Below are positions 35,041 to 43,987 of a stretch of 64,000 bases of DNA, in pieces. Made by a program: the position numbers and the translations under genes. Position 1 is the stretch's first letter; each line of letters starts with the position of its first letter. Under the pieces are notes generated by a model. It did no database searches, had not been told where the DNA came from, and saw only the letters and a list, made by a program, of their open reading frames with translations. This DNA comes from Cupriavidus basilensis (lineage in GTDB: Bacteria; Pseudomonadota; Gammaproteobacteria; Burkholderiales; Burkholderiaceae): contig NZ_BBQM01000025.1 in NCBI RefSeq assembly GCF_000876015.1, forward strand, positions 62,001-126,000. The letters run 5' to 3'.

Positions 35041-36234
35041 ATGCGGCAACAAGTCTTCCTGCTGGCCATTGCGCAAGCCCTATTCCAGACCGCGTCGGTC
35101 CTCGTCATGACTGTCGGCGCGCTGGCGGGTAGCCAGATGACGTCAGTCCCTGCGTTGGCGACGCTGCCAATCGCGACGATGTTCCTCGGTACGGCCACCA
35201 TGATGTTTCCGGCATCGGCATGGATGGCACGGGCCGGGCGCCGCACCGGCTTCGTCGCAGGCGCTACGAGCGGCTTGGCTGGCGGCATGGCGGCCGCCTA
35301 TGGCGTGATGTCGGGATCGCTTGCAATGTTGGCGTTCGGCACGTTTTTGGTCGGGGTCTACCAAGCCTTTGCGCAGTTCTATCGTTTCGCGGCGAGCGAG
35401 GTAGCGACCGAGGCCTTCCGCCCTCGGGCGATCTCGCTGGTAATGGCAGGCGGCGTGATCGCAGCCTTGCTGGGCCCGGCCCTCGCCAGATTCGGTAGTG
35501 CGATGCTGCCGGCGATGTATGCCGGCTCATTCCTGCTGCTATCCCTTGTTTCCACCTTGGCCATTGGCGTACTGAGCTTCTTGCACATTCCCCGCGAAGC
35601 GGCCACGCGAGCGACCGGGGCCGACAGCGGACGTCCGTGGTTGCGCATTGTGTGCCAGCCTTCCTATTTGGTGGCACTGTTTGGTGCAACGACTGGCTAC
35701 GGTGTCATGATCCTGGCCATGACGGCGACACCGCTCGCCATGGTCCATCACCATCACGCCATCGCAGACGCCGCAACCGTCATCCAGTTTCACGTGCTAG
35801 GAATGTTCCTGCCATCCTTTTTCACCGGGACGTTAATCGGCCGGTTTGGTGCCATTCGCGTCATGCTGTGCGGTGTGTGCCTGCTGGCGACGCATGTGTT
35901 GGCCACCTCGTCCGGCACGGGATTCGCGTCGTTCGCAAGCGCGCTCGTATTGCTGGGTGTCGGATGGAATTTCCTGTTCATCGGTGGCACGAGCCTGCTG
36001 ACTGAAACCTATTCGGTTACCGAGAAGAGCCGGGCGCAGGCTACCAACGACATGACGATTTTTGCCGTGGGACTCTCGTGTTCGTTTGGCGCGGGTGGAC
36101 TACTGAAGTTATTCGGCTGGCAGACGATGAATCTGCTACTGTTGCCATGGCTCGGTGCGGCGGCGCTTGCACTGTTTTGGCTCTCGGCGCAGCGACGCAA
36201 GGAGCAAAACTGGCAGGGCACGCAGTCAGTCTGA
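35041..36234 (+). CDS. MFS transporter
   Basis: A 397-residue major facilitator superfamily protein with about 12 membrane spans. The C-terminal half contains LVLLGVGWNFLFIGGTSLLTETYSVTEKSRAQATNDM, typical of a branch of small-molecule exporters found beside LysR genes. A HHHH run (MVHHHHAIAD) sits in a central loop. No clear substrate; the context beside selD-selU and a methyltransferase might suggest a metalloid, but nothing in the sequence shows it. A decayed relative of its C-terminal third lies at 57286-57555. Confidence 0.82.
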   Translation: MRQQVFLLAIAQALFQTASVLVMTVGALAGSQMTSVPALATLPIATMFLGTATMMFPASAWMARAGRRTGFVAGATSGLAGGMAAAYGVMSGSLAMLAFGTFLVGVYQAFAQFYRFAASEVATEAFRPRAISLVMAGGVIAALLGPALARFGSAMLPAMYAGSFLLLSLVSTLAIGVLSFLHIPREAATRATGADSGRPWLRIVCQPSYLVALFGATTGYGVMILAMTATPLAMVHHHHAIADAATVIQFHVLGMFLPSFFTGTLIGRFGAIRVMLCGVCLLATHVLATSSGTGFASFASALVLLGVGWNFLFIGGTSLLTETYSVTEKSRAQATNDMTIFAVGLSCSFGAGGLLKLFGWQTMNLLLLPWLGAAALALFWLSAQRRKEQNWQGTQSV

Positions 36235-36276
36235 GCAAGGACGTCGCCACACGACAAGCATTTCGAAGAGGACACC

Positions 36277-36897
36277 ATGACCAATAGATCGCATTGGGAA
36301 GACGTCTATCAGCACAAAACGGCAGACCAGGTTAGTTGGTATGCGCCACACCTTCAGACGTCCCTCGCCTACATCCAGGCCGCGAGCAGTTCTCCCACTT
36401 CGAGCATCCTCGACATCGGCGGCGGTGAATCAACTTTGGTTGATGATTTGCTCGACAGCGGCTACGCCAGCATCGCCGTCAATGACATTTCTGAGAAAGC
36501 ACTCGCGGTCTGTCGAGAGCGATTGGGCTCGCGCGCATCCCGCGTGCATTGGCTGGAAGGCGATGTGCTGGAAATGGATCTGCCCGTCAACCAATTCGAC
36601 GTCTGGCATGACCGAGCTGTATTCCATTTTCTCACCGAGCCATCGCAACGTGCGAGGTATGTAGAGCAGGTCATGCATGCGCTAAAGGAAGGTGGCTGGG
36701 CGATTGTCGGGTCCTTTGGTGCGAATGGCCCGACACAGTGCAGTGGATTGCCAGTCCAACGCTACACCGCAGAATCTCTGCACAGCCAATTCGGCGATGC
36801 TTTCGAGCTTATGGAACATAAGTCCGAGCACCATCTGACGCCATGGGGCAGTTCTCAGGAGTTCGTCTATTGCTTATGCCGCAAGCGAGCTGGATGA
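36277..36897 (+). CDS. Class I SAM-dependent methyltransferase
   Basis: A 206-residue Rossmann-fold methyltransferase. The SAM-binding motif I is SILDIGGGESTLVDDLL, motif II is the acidic residue in SIAVNDISEKAL, and the post-motif is FDVWHDRAVFHFL. It lacks a signal peptide. Family members are small-molecule methylases; the neighbouring selenium genes make a selenium or tellurium detoxifying methylase thinkable, but no residue decides this. It lies 42 bases after the MFS gene on the same strand, probably cotranscribed. Confidence 0.85.
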   Translation: MTNRSHWEDVYQHKTADQVSWYAPHLQTSLAYIQAASSSPTSSILDIGGGESTLVDDLLDSGYASIAVNDISEKALAVCRERLGSRASRVHWLEGDVLEMDLPVNQFDVWHDRAVFHFLTEPSQRARYVEQVMHALKEGGWAIVGSFGANGPTQCSGLPVQRYTAESLHSQFGDAFELMEHKSEHHLTPWGSSQEFVYCLCRKRAG

Positions 36898-37443
36898 ACT
36901 CCCATGTGCGAGCGAACAGCAGGAACCGTTGCGGGTGCGAGTCACATCCCTTAGTCATCCTACATAGTGTTACTTGCCCATCGGCCGAATACACATCGGC
37001 AGCGGACATTCATGACTACAGCCCTCAATGTCGCAGAATGGTCGGTCAGAGCCGTCAGGCCAAGACTGCTGTCATCCGGTAGGCCGAGACCGGCCGAATC
37101 CACAGCCAGTATTTGCCACTCAGGCCGATACCCGAGAAGGCCGCATTGCCATCCTGAACGGCCGTTAGGAGCGGTTAGTCGCGAGGCACGCTACTTCGGA
37201 AACAGCAAGGTCACGACCGCGCGGCGGCCCCGTCCACGGGCACCCGCGGCAGGCGAATCTGCCCAGCATGTGCGATGGTTCGACGGCAAGCCAGCGGCAA
37301 AAGGGATACGGGTGGCTTGCTTAACTTTGCTTCGAAGATCCACTAGAACAACTGTCTATTTGAGGGTCTCCCCAAGTTCGCTGTGACGGACGGAGCTTAC
37401 CAAGCTGGTTCCGCCGAGTACACTGAGTTCTCCGTCAGGTTCA
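36898..37443. other. Gene-poor region with possible kinase remnant
   Basis: Between the methyltransferase and the sensor kinase, both of which end here. No intact gene seen. On the minus strand, 37191-37262 reads ADSPAAGARGRGRRAVVTLL then FPK and a stop, which resembles the C-terminal end of a histidine kinase ATPase domain (AVVTLLFP ending), suggesting a fragment of a second kinase gene. The remaining sequence has no feature I can support. Confidence 0.35.
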
Positions 37444-38883
37444 TCAAGATTTGATCTCCTGATGCGCGAGTGGGATCCTGACCGTGAAGACCGCGCCGCC
37501 GCTAGGTGCGTTGGCCGCCTCGATATGCCCGCCCTGCGCGTGAATGATGGACTGCGACAGGGCCAAGCCAAGGCCAACCCCCTCGCTTTCCGATGCCCGC
37601 GCGCCTGCGCCACGGAAAAACCGGTCGAACAGGTACGGCAATTCGTCTTGCGGAATGCCGGGCCCTTCGTCAACGACCTCTAGCAGGGCGCCCTGTGCGT
37701 CGGCAGTGCAGCCGACCGTGATCTTGCTGCCTGGCGGAGCGAACTTCAGCGCGTTGTCCACCAGGTTGGCCAGGGCCAGGCTGACCGATGCATGTGCCAC
37801 CTTAGTGCTGGCCGCTGCATCGATGTGCACCACAAAATGGACCTGCCGCTCGCGAGCGGCCGGGCCTGCACGCAGCAGCGTCTCCGCAATCAACGCGTCT
37901 AGCGCCAGCGCCTCGCCAGTCGGGCGATCCTGGCCCGCGTCGAAGCGCGCGAGCATCAGCAATTCCTCAATCAGACGTGTCAGGCGACCGACTTCGTCCA
38001 GGCAGGAACGTAGAGTGTCTACGTACTCCTGGCTTTCGCGCCGGCGCCGCAGCGCCACTTCGATCTCGGTACGTAACCGTGACAACGGCGAGCGCAACTC
38101 GTGCGACGCATCGGCGGTGAAGCGCCGTTGCTGGTCGAACGCGTGTTCCAGGCGATCAAGCATCGCGTTCAGTGTGTTGACAAGCTGCCCGATCTCGTCT
38201 GTCGTGCCCGGATGAGGCAGACGCTCGCCTAGGTTTGTGTCGCTAATAAGCCGGGCCTTCTTCACAACGTCGTTGATACCGCTGAACGTGCGCCGCGTCA
38301 GCACAACACCGGCCGCTCCGACGGCGGCCAGTAGTGCTGCCGCCATGATGCCGAACAGGATTGCTGACGATTCGAGCACGTTGTGAACGTCATCCAGCGA
38401 GCCCGCCACCTGGATAATGATGGGCTTGCCATTCGCCACCGAGGGAAAAGACACCATACGCATCGGCTCTTCACCGAAGCTTGGCAGCGTCTGGAATATC
38501 TCATGTCCCCCTGATGCGAGTTCTGTTAGCAAGATGGGTGGCACGGGCAGGCTGGCATCGCCGAGGTTGGTGCTGCGCGCCAGTACCTCGCCCCTTACGT
38601 TGACGATTTGCACCAGACGATCCAGGCGCATCAGCGATGGCGGTGTCTCCCCTCGCGGGCGCTCATGCAACCGGACCACCCCTTGGTTGCTTTCGGCCTG
38701 CATTCCGGCCTCGGTTTCTGCCAGAGCCAGCAGCGCAGCATCGAGTTGTCCGTGTACCAGACGGGAAAGCTGCCACCACCCGGCGAAAGCCGCGCAAGCA
38801 ACGATCACGACGATGACGGCCCAATGCGTCAGGACCAGCCGCTGCCGGAAGTTCAGCACGTCAGGGGGCTCCCGCCGGCACAA
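37444..38883 (-). CDS. Heavy-metal sensor histidine kinase
   Basis: A 479-residue membrane sensor kinase of the CzcS/CopS/IrlS type. Two membrane spans (VVIVACAAFAGWWQL and LFGIMAAALLAAVGAAGVVL) enclose a periplasmic sensor domain; then come HAMP, the H-box DASHELRSPLSRLRTEIEVA, the N-box ALANLVDNALKFAPPG and G-boxes DEGPGIP and GVGLGLALSQSI. The start overlaps the response-regulator gene by about 23 bases; an alternative GTG start lies about 24 bases later. It probably senses the divalent cation exported by the divergent RND pump. Confidence 0.92.
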   Translation of the reverse strand: MCRREPPDVLNFRQRLVLTHWAVIVVIVACAAFAGWWQLSRLVHGQLDAALLALAETEAGMQAESNQGVVRLHERPRGETPPSLMRLDRLVQIVNVRGEVLARSTNLGDASLPVPPILLTELASGGHEIFQTLPSFGEEPMRMVSFPSVANGKPIIIQVAGSLDDVHNVLESSAILFGIMAAALLAAVGAAGVVLTRRTFSGINDVVKKARLISDTNLGERLPHPGTTDEIGQLVNTLNAMLDRLEHAFDQQRRFTADASHELRSPLSRLRTEIEVALRRRRESQEYVDTLRSCLDEVGRLTRLIEELLMLARFDAGQDRPTGEALALDALIAETLLRAGPAARERQVHFVVHIDAAASTKVAHASVSLALANLVDNALKFAPPGSKITVGCTADAQGALLEVVDEGPGIPQDELPYLFDRFFRGAGARASESEGVGLGLALSQSIIHAQGGHIEAANAPSGGAVFTVRIPLAHQEIKS

Positions 38884-39538
38884 GCCGAAATCCCTGGCCC
38901 CGCACCGTCTGGATCAGCATCGGCATGTCGGGTGGGTCGAGCTTACGGCGTAGATTCTTCATGTGTACGTCAATCAGGTTATCGATAGCGATCAGGTCCG
39001 CATGCCAGATGTGCTCCGCGAGCTGGGCACGGCTCACGACTGCGCCCGCGCGTTCGATCAGTAGCACCAGGATTGCGTACTCCTTGGGTGTCAGCACGAG
39101 CCGCACGCCAGCGCGCGTGACAATCCGCCGCTGTGGATCGATGACAAGGTCGTCCTGCGACAATAGCGCCGGTTGTGCCAGTTTCATGCGGCGCAGCAAT
39201 GCGCGCACGTGCGCGAGCAACTCTTCGAATACAAAGGGCTTGGTCAGGTAGTCGTCGGCGCCGGTGTCCAGGCCGGCGATGCGGTCGGTGAGCGCGTCGC
39301 GCGCAGTTAGCATCAGGATTGGTGTCCGCACGCCCTGCTCGCGCAGTTCCTGGCAATACGCCACGCCGCTCTTGCCCGGCAGCATCCAGTCGAGGATCAC
39401 CAGGTTGAAGGCCGCGCTGTCGCAGGCGCCAGCAGCTTCGGCCGAATGCGCAATCTCGACGACGTAGCCTTCTTCCTGCAGACCGCGGGCCAGCAGGCGT
39501 GCTGCCTTCTGGTCGTCTTCCACTAATAGGATCCTCAT
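38861..39538 (-). CDS. OmpR-family response regulator
   Basis: A 225-residue two-component regulator: receiver domain (MRILLVEDDQKAARLLARGL, phosphoacceptor Asp50 in NLVILDWMLPGKSG, Lys in LTKPF) and OmpR-type winged helix (LTPKEYAILVLLIERAG to IDVHMKNLRRKLD). ATG at 39538 is chosen because homologues start exactly at MRILLVEDD; the frame is open further upstream. It is divergent from the RND operon starting at 39715, the expected target of its control. Confidence 0.93.
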   Translation of the reverse strand: MRILLVEDDQKAARLLARGLQEEGYVVEIAHSAEAAGACDSAAFNLVILDWMLPGKSGVAYCQELREQGVRTPILMLTARDALTDRIAGLDTGADDYLTKPFVFEELLAHVRALLRRMKLAQPALLSQDDLVIDPQRRIVTRAGVRLVLTPKEYAILVLLIERAGAVVSRAQLAEHIWHADLIAIDNLIDVHMKNLRRKLDPPDMPMLIQTVRGQGFRLVPAGAP

Positions 39539-39631
39539 GGGCCTGCCTTTCAAGGTCGGGACAGATTCTAGCAGTGCACCTGTTGGCCGCAAGGGCGTGC
39601 CGCTCTCCCTGAAGAAGAATTCAGGATACCT

Positions 39632-39656
39632 CGCCAGTGGCATGCGTACCATGGCG
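39632..39656. promoter_or_regulatory. Candidate regulator-binding dyad in divergent promoter region
   Basis: CGCCA at 39632-39636 and TGGCG at 39652-39656 flank a 15-base centre in the interval between the response-regulator gene and the divergent RND operon. It is a weak dyad, listed because it sits where the two divergent promoters should overlap. It may be coincidental. Confidence 0.25.
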
Positions 39657-39714
39657 GAAAATTCCCGCATGTGTTGGTTTCATATCTTTCTACACATCGG
39701 CTTCGGAGTAAATA

Positions 39715-40875
39715 ATGAAAAACAGGCCAGCCCTTCCCGGGCGCGCTGCCTACTGGCTTGCCGCACTGATCGTACTGGGTCTCGGTGGTGCAGGCATCTG
39801 GGCGCAACGCGTCAAGGAAGAACAGAAGCGCGCTGAACCTCCCGTTGCCGTGCGCCATGAAGGTGAGCGCCTGGTCGTGCCCGCCGACTCGCCGCTGCGC
39901 CGCACTCTAGTGGTGGCTGCCGTCACCCGCGAAACTGTGGCAGCGCCATTCGACCTGCCGGCCATCGTCGAGGCGGACCCGGCCAAGCTGGTCAAGGTAC
40001 TGCCGCCGCTGGCGGGACGTATCGTCACGTTGAACAAGCAGCTTGGCGACTCGGTGAAGGCCGGTGACGTGCTGTTTTCGATCGATTCGGCCGACCTGGC
40101 GCAGGCGAACAGCGACGCCGCCAAGGCGCGCGCCGCGCTGACGATGGCGCGGCGCAATCTGGACCGCCAGCGCGAACTCGACAAATCGGAGATCGCCGCG
40201 AAGCGCGATTTTGAACAGGCCCAGAGCGACTACGATCAGGCTGCGAGCGAATCCGAGCGGGCCAACGCGCGCCTGGCCCAGCTCGGCGCCAAGGGTGGTG
40301 CCACGGCGCAGGTGTCCGGTGGCGGCCATATCCTGACCGTGCGTTCGCCGATCAGTGGCCGCGTCGTCGAACTGAACGCCGCCACCGGCGGTTACTGGAA
40401 CGATGCCACCGCATCACTGATGACCGTGGCGGATCTTTCCCATGTCTTCGTGACGGCGAATGCGCAGGAAAAGGACCTTGGCCACGTGTACGTCGGCCAG
40501 TCGGCCACTGTCAGGTTCGATGCCTACGGCGAGCTGCAGCCAGGCAAGGTGCGCTACGTAGGCGATATCCTCGACGCCGATACCCGCACGACCAAGGTGC
40601 GCATGGTGTTCGACAACCCTGACGCCAGGCTCAAGCCCGGCATGTTCGCGCAGGCCACGTTCCTGGCGCAGTCGCACGAAGGCATCGTGGTGCCGATGTC
40701 GGCCATCGTCCAGAGCGGGTTCTACACGCGCGCGTTTGTCGAAGTGGCGCCATGGCAGTTCGAGCCGCGCGTGATCAAGCTTGGCGCGCAGGTCGGCGGC
40801 CGCATGGAGGTGAAGTCTGGCCTGGCCGCGGGTGATCGCGTGGTGGTGAAGGAAGGGGTGCTGCTGAATGATTGA
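39715..40875 (+). CDS. RND efflux membrane fusion protein
   Basis: A 386-residue periplasmic adaptor of the HlyD/CzcB type. It has an N-terminal membrane anchor (YWLAALIVLGLGGAGIWA), lipoyl halves LPPLAGRIVTLNKQLGDSVKAGDVLFSIDSADL and VRSPISGRVVELNAATGGYW, a coiled hairpin between, and a beta-barrel with the KPGMFAQATFL motif. A GGAG ribosome site precedes the ATG. It overlaps the pump gene by 8 bases. Confidence 0.92.
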   Translation: MKNRPALPGRAAYWLAALIVLGLGGAGIWAQRVKEEQKRAEPPVAVRHEGERLVVPADSPLRRTLVVAAVTRETVAAPFDLPAIVEADPAKLVKVLPPLAGRIVTLNKQLGDSVKAGDVLFSIDSADLAQANSDAAKARAALTMARRNLDRQRELDKSEIAAKRDFEQAQSDYDQAASESERANARLAQLGAKGGATAQVSGGGHILTVRSPISGRVVELNAATGGYWNDATASLMTVADLSHVFVTANAQEKDLGHVYVGQSATVRFDAYGELQPGKVRYVGDILDADTRTTKVRMVFDNPDARLKPGMFAQATFLAQSHEGIVVPMSAIVQSGFYTRAFVEVAPWQFEPRVIKLGAQVGGRMEVKSGLAAGDRVVVKEGVLLND

Positions 40876-43800
40876 GCGTCTTGTCACCCTCTGTTTCAAC
40901 CGGCGCGGTATCGTCGTGCTGGTGTTCGCGATGGTCGCGCTGTACGGCTTGTATGCGTGGAAGCAACTGCCACTGGAAGCGTATCCGGACATTGCCGATA
41001 CCACGTCGCAGGTGGTCACGCAGGTCAACGGCCTGGCCGCCGAGGAGGTGGAGCAGCAGATCACGATCCCGCTCGAACGCGAGATCATGGGCGTGCCCGG
41101 CATGCACGTGATGCGCTCCAAGAGCACCTTCGGCCTGTCCCTGATCACAGTGGTGTTCAAGGACGGCGCGGAAGACTACTGGTCGCGCCAGCGCTTGCAG
41201 GAGCGCATCAGCGGCGTGTCGCTGCCCTACGGCGCACAGCCGTCGCTCGATCCGCTGACTTCACCGATCGGTGAGATCTACCGCTATACGCTGGTCTCGA
41301 AGACGCGCGATCTGCGCGAGCTGTCGGAACTCCAGTTCTGGAAGGTCATTCCCCGGCTGAAGCAGGTAGCAGGCGTGGTGGATGTAGCCAACTTCGGCGG
41401 CCTGACCACGCAGTTCATGCTCGAGTTCGATCCGGTGATGCTGTCGAAGTACAACATCTCGCTGAACCAGATCACGCAGGCGATCTCGCAGAACAACGCC
41501 AATGCCGGCGGGAGCATCCTCAACCGTGGCGAACAGGGCATGGTGGTCCGCGGCGTGGGTCTGATCCGCAATCTGGACGACCTCGGCAACATCGTCGTCA
41601 CGCAGAAGAACGGGGTGCCTGTGCTGGTCAAGGATCTCGGCCGCGTTGTGCTGGGCAATCCGGAACGGCACGGCATCCTGGGCATGGACAAAAACCCGGA
41701 CACGATCCAGGGCATCACGCTGCTGCTCAAGAACGAAAATCCATCGGTCGTGATGGAAGGCGTTCATGAGGCCGTGCGCGACCTGAACGAGAACATCCTG
41801 CCGAAGGACGTCAAGGTGGTGGCGTATATCGACCGCAGCAATCTCGTCGATGCCACGGTGCACACGGTGGGCAAGACGCTGCTGGAAGGCATGTTGCTGG
41901 TGTCGCTGGTGCTGCTGCTGTTCCTGGGCAGCCCGCGTGCGGCGATCATCGTGGCCGTGACAATTCCCCTGTCGCTGCTGATGGCGTTCATCTTGATGCA
42001 CCACTTCAAAATTCCGGCCAATCTGCTCTCGCTTGGCGCGATCGACTTCGGCATCATTGTGGACGGCGCGATCGTGGTGATGGAGAACATCCTGCGCCGA
42101 CGCGAGGAAGACGCGGAGAGCGAGCTGCACGGCCGTGACATTATGCATTCGGTGTTGCAGGTGGCACGTCCGATCTTCTTCGGCATGGTCGTGATCATCA
42201 CGGCTTACCTGCCACTGTTCGCCTTCCAGCGTATCGAGTACAAGCTGTTCTCGCCGATGGCGTTCGCCGTAGGCTTTGCGCTGTTCGGCGCACTGCTGGT
42301 GGCGCTGCTCCTGATACCGGGATTGGCCTACTGGGCCTATCGCAAGCCGCGCAAGGTCTTTCACAACCCCGTGCTGGCCTGGCTCGCACCCCGCTACGAG
42401 GCCGTGCTTGACCGCCTGGTAGGGCGTTCGCGGATGGCGCTTGGCATTGCCGCGGCCACGCTGGTAGGCGTAATGGTCTTGGGCGCGACCATCGGTCGCG
42501 ATTTCCTGCCGTATCTCGATGAAGGCTCAATCTGGCTGCAGGTGACGCTGCCGCCGGGAATCTCGCTCGACAAGGCCGGCCAGATGGCGAACAACCTGCG
42601 TGCAGCGACCATGGAGTTTGCCGAGGTAGATCATGTGGTTACACAGGTCGGCCGCAACGACGAGGGCACGGACCCATTCACGCCCTCACACATCGAGACG
42701 GCCGTGACCTTGCATCCCTACAGCACATGGACCACCGGCCGCGACAAGCAGCAACTCATCGAGGCCATGGCGCGACGACTCCAAGAATTGCCTGGCACGC
42801 AGGTCGGCTTCTCGCAGCCAATGATCGACGGCGTGCTGGACAAGCTCGCCGGCGCGCACAGCGACCTCGTCGTGAAGGTGTACGGCAATGACTTCGTCGA
42901 GACCCGGCAGGTTGCTGACGCGATTACCCGCGTATTGAAGGAGGTACCAGGCGCACAGGACGTGATCATCGACCAGGAACCGCCGTTGCCGCAGGTTCGC
43001 ATCGACGTCGATCGGGCTGCCGCGGCGCGGCTCGGCATCAATATCGCCGACGTGATGGCACTGATCCAGAGCGGTATCGGCGGGAGCCCGGTGACGCAAG
43101 TGTTTGTGGAGGACCGCAGCTATGACGTGGTGGCGCGCTTCGTTACCAGCGCGCGCAACAATCCGGAAGCGATCGGCAACTTGACGTTGACTGCCGCAAG
43201 CGGCGCACACGTGGCGCTGGCGCAGGTGGCACACATCCGCCTTGCCGAAGGCGAAACCACCATCACGCGCGAAATGAGTAAGCGCCACCTGACCGTGCGT
43301 CTGAATTTGCGCGGACGGGATCTCGCCTCGTTCCTTGATGACGCCAGGGAGCGCATCGACACGCAGGTTCCGTATGACCGCACCCATATCCGAGTGGCCT
43401 GGGGCGGTCAGTTCGAAAATCAGCAGCGCGCGCAGGCACGACTTGCCGTGATTCTGCCGATGGTGCTGACCCTGATGTTTGTGCTGCTGTTCGGCGAATT
43501 CAAGAACCTGCGCCAGCCCGCGCTAATCCTGATGGCGGTGCCGCTGGCGACGCTCGGCGGTCTGGTTGCGCTGCATCTGCGCGGCATGACGCTCAACGTG
43601 TCGTCGGCCGTGGGCTTTATCGCGCTATTCGGCGTGGCGGTACTGAACGCGATCATCATGATCGCCAACCTGAACCGCTGGCGCGATATGCCCGGGTTGA
43701 GCCTGAAAGATGCCGTCATCCGCGGCGCGGGTGAACGGATGCGGCCGGTGCTGATGACGGCAACCGTGGCGGCACTCGGCCTGATTCCGGCCGCGCTTGC

Positions 43801-43987
43801 GCACGGCCTCGGCAGCGATGTGCAACGCCCGCTGGCCACGGTGGTGGTGGGCGGACTGATCACGGCGACTGTGCTGACACTGGTGCTGTTGCCGGCGCTG
43901 TACTACTTGATCGAAGCGCGCGCAGCGCAGCGGGCGCGGGCAGAAGAACCCGTCGGATATGTCCCTGCCAGTAAAGGGAAACTGTAA
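40868..43987 (+). CDS. CzcA-family heavy-metal RND pump
   Basis: A 1039-residue inner-membrane heavy-metal RND transporter. The span-4 motif AIDFGIIVDGAIVVMEN, with its DFGxxxDGAxxxxEN pattern, indicates a divalent-cation (Zn/Co/Cd/Ni type) pump rather than the monovalent Cus type. Two periplasmic loops and 12 spans are present. It is only a distant paralogue of the CnrA-like pump at 24467. The exact metal cannot be read from sequence. It overlaps the outer-membrane-channel gene by one base. Confidence 0.93.
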   Translation: MIERLVTLCFNRRGIVVLVFAMVALYGLYAWKQLPLEAYPDIADTTSQVVTQVNGLAAEEVEQQITIPLEREIMGVPGMHVMRSKSTFGLSLITVVFKDGAEDYWSRQRLQERISGVSLPYGAQPSLDPLTSPIGEIYRYTLVSKTRDLRELSELQFWKVIPRLKQVAGVVDVANFGGLTTQFMLEFDPVMLSKYNISLNQITQAISQNNANAGGSILNRGEQGMVVRGVGLIRNLDDLGNIVVTQKNGVPVLVKDLGRVVLGNPERHGILGMDKNPDTIQGITLLLKNENPSVVMEGVHEAVRDLNENILPKDVKVVAYIDRSNLVDATVHTVGKTLLEGMLLVSLVLLLFLGSPRAAIIVAVTIPLSLLMAFILMHHFKIPANLLSLGAIDFGIIVDGAIVVMENILRRREEDAESELHGRDIMHSVLQVARPIFFGMVVIITAYLPLFAFQRIEYKLFSPMAFAVGFALFGALLVALLLIPGLAYWAYRKPRKVFHNPVLAWLAPRYEAVLDRLVGRSRMALGIAAATLVGVMVLGATIGRDFLPYLDEGSIWLQVTLPPGISLDKAGQMANNLRAATMEFAEVDHVVTQVGRNDEGTDPFTPSHIETAVTLHPYSTWTTGRDKQQLIEAMARRLQELPGTQVGFSQPMIDGVLDKLAGAHSDLVVKVYGNDFVETRQVADAITRVLKEVPGAQDVIIDQEPPLPQVRIDVDRAAAARLGINIADVMALIQSGIGGSPVTQVFVEDRSYDVVARFVTSARNNPEAIGNLTLTAASGAHVALAQVAHIRLAEGETTITREMSKRHLTVRLNLRGRDLASFLDDARERIDTQVPYDRTHIRVAWGGQFENQQRAQARLAVILPMVLTLMFVLLFGEFKNLRQPALILMAVPLATLGGLVALHLRGMTLNVSSAVGFIALFGVAVLNAIIMIANLNRWRDMPGLSLKDAVIRGAGERMRPVLMTATVAALGLIPAALAHGLGSDVQRPLATVVVGGLITATVLTLVLLPALYYLIEARAAQRARAEEPVGYVPASKGKL

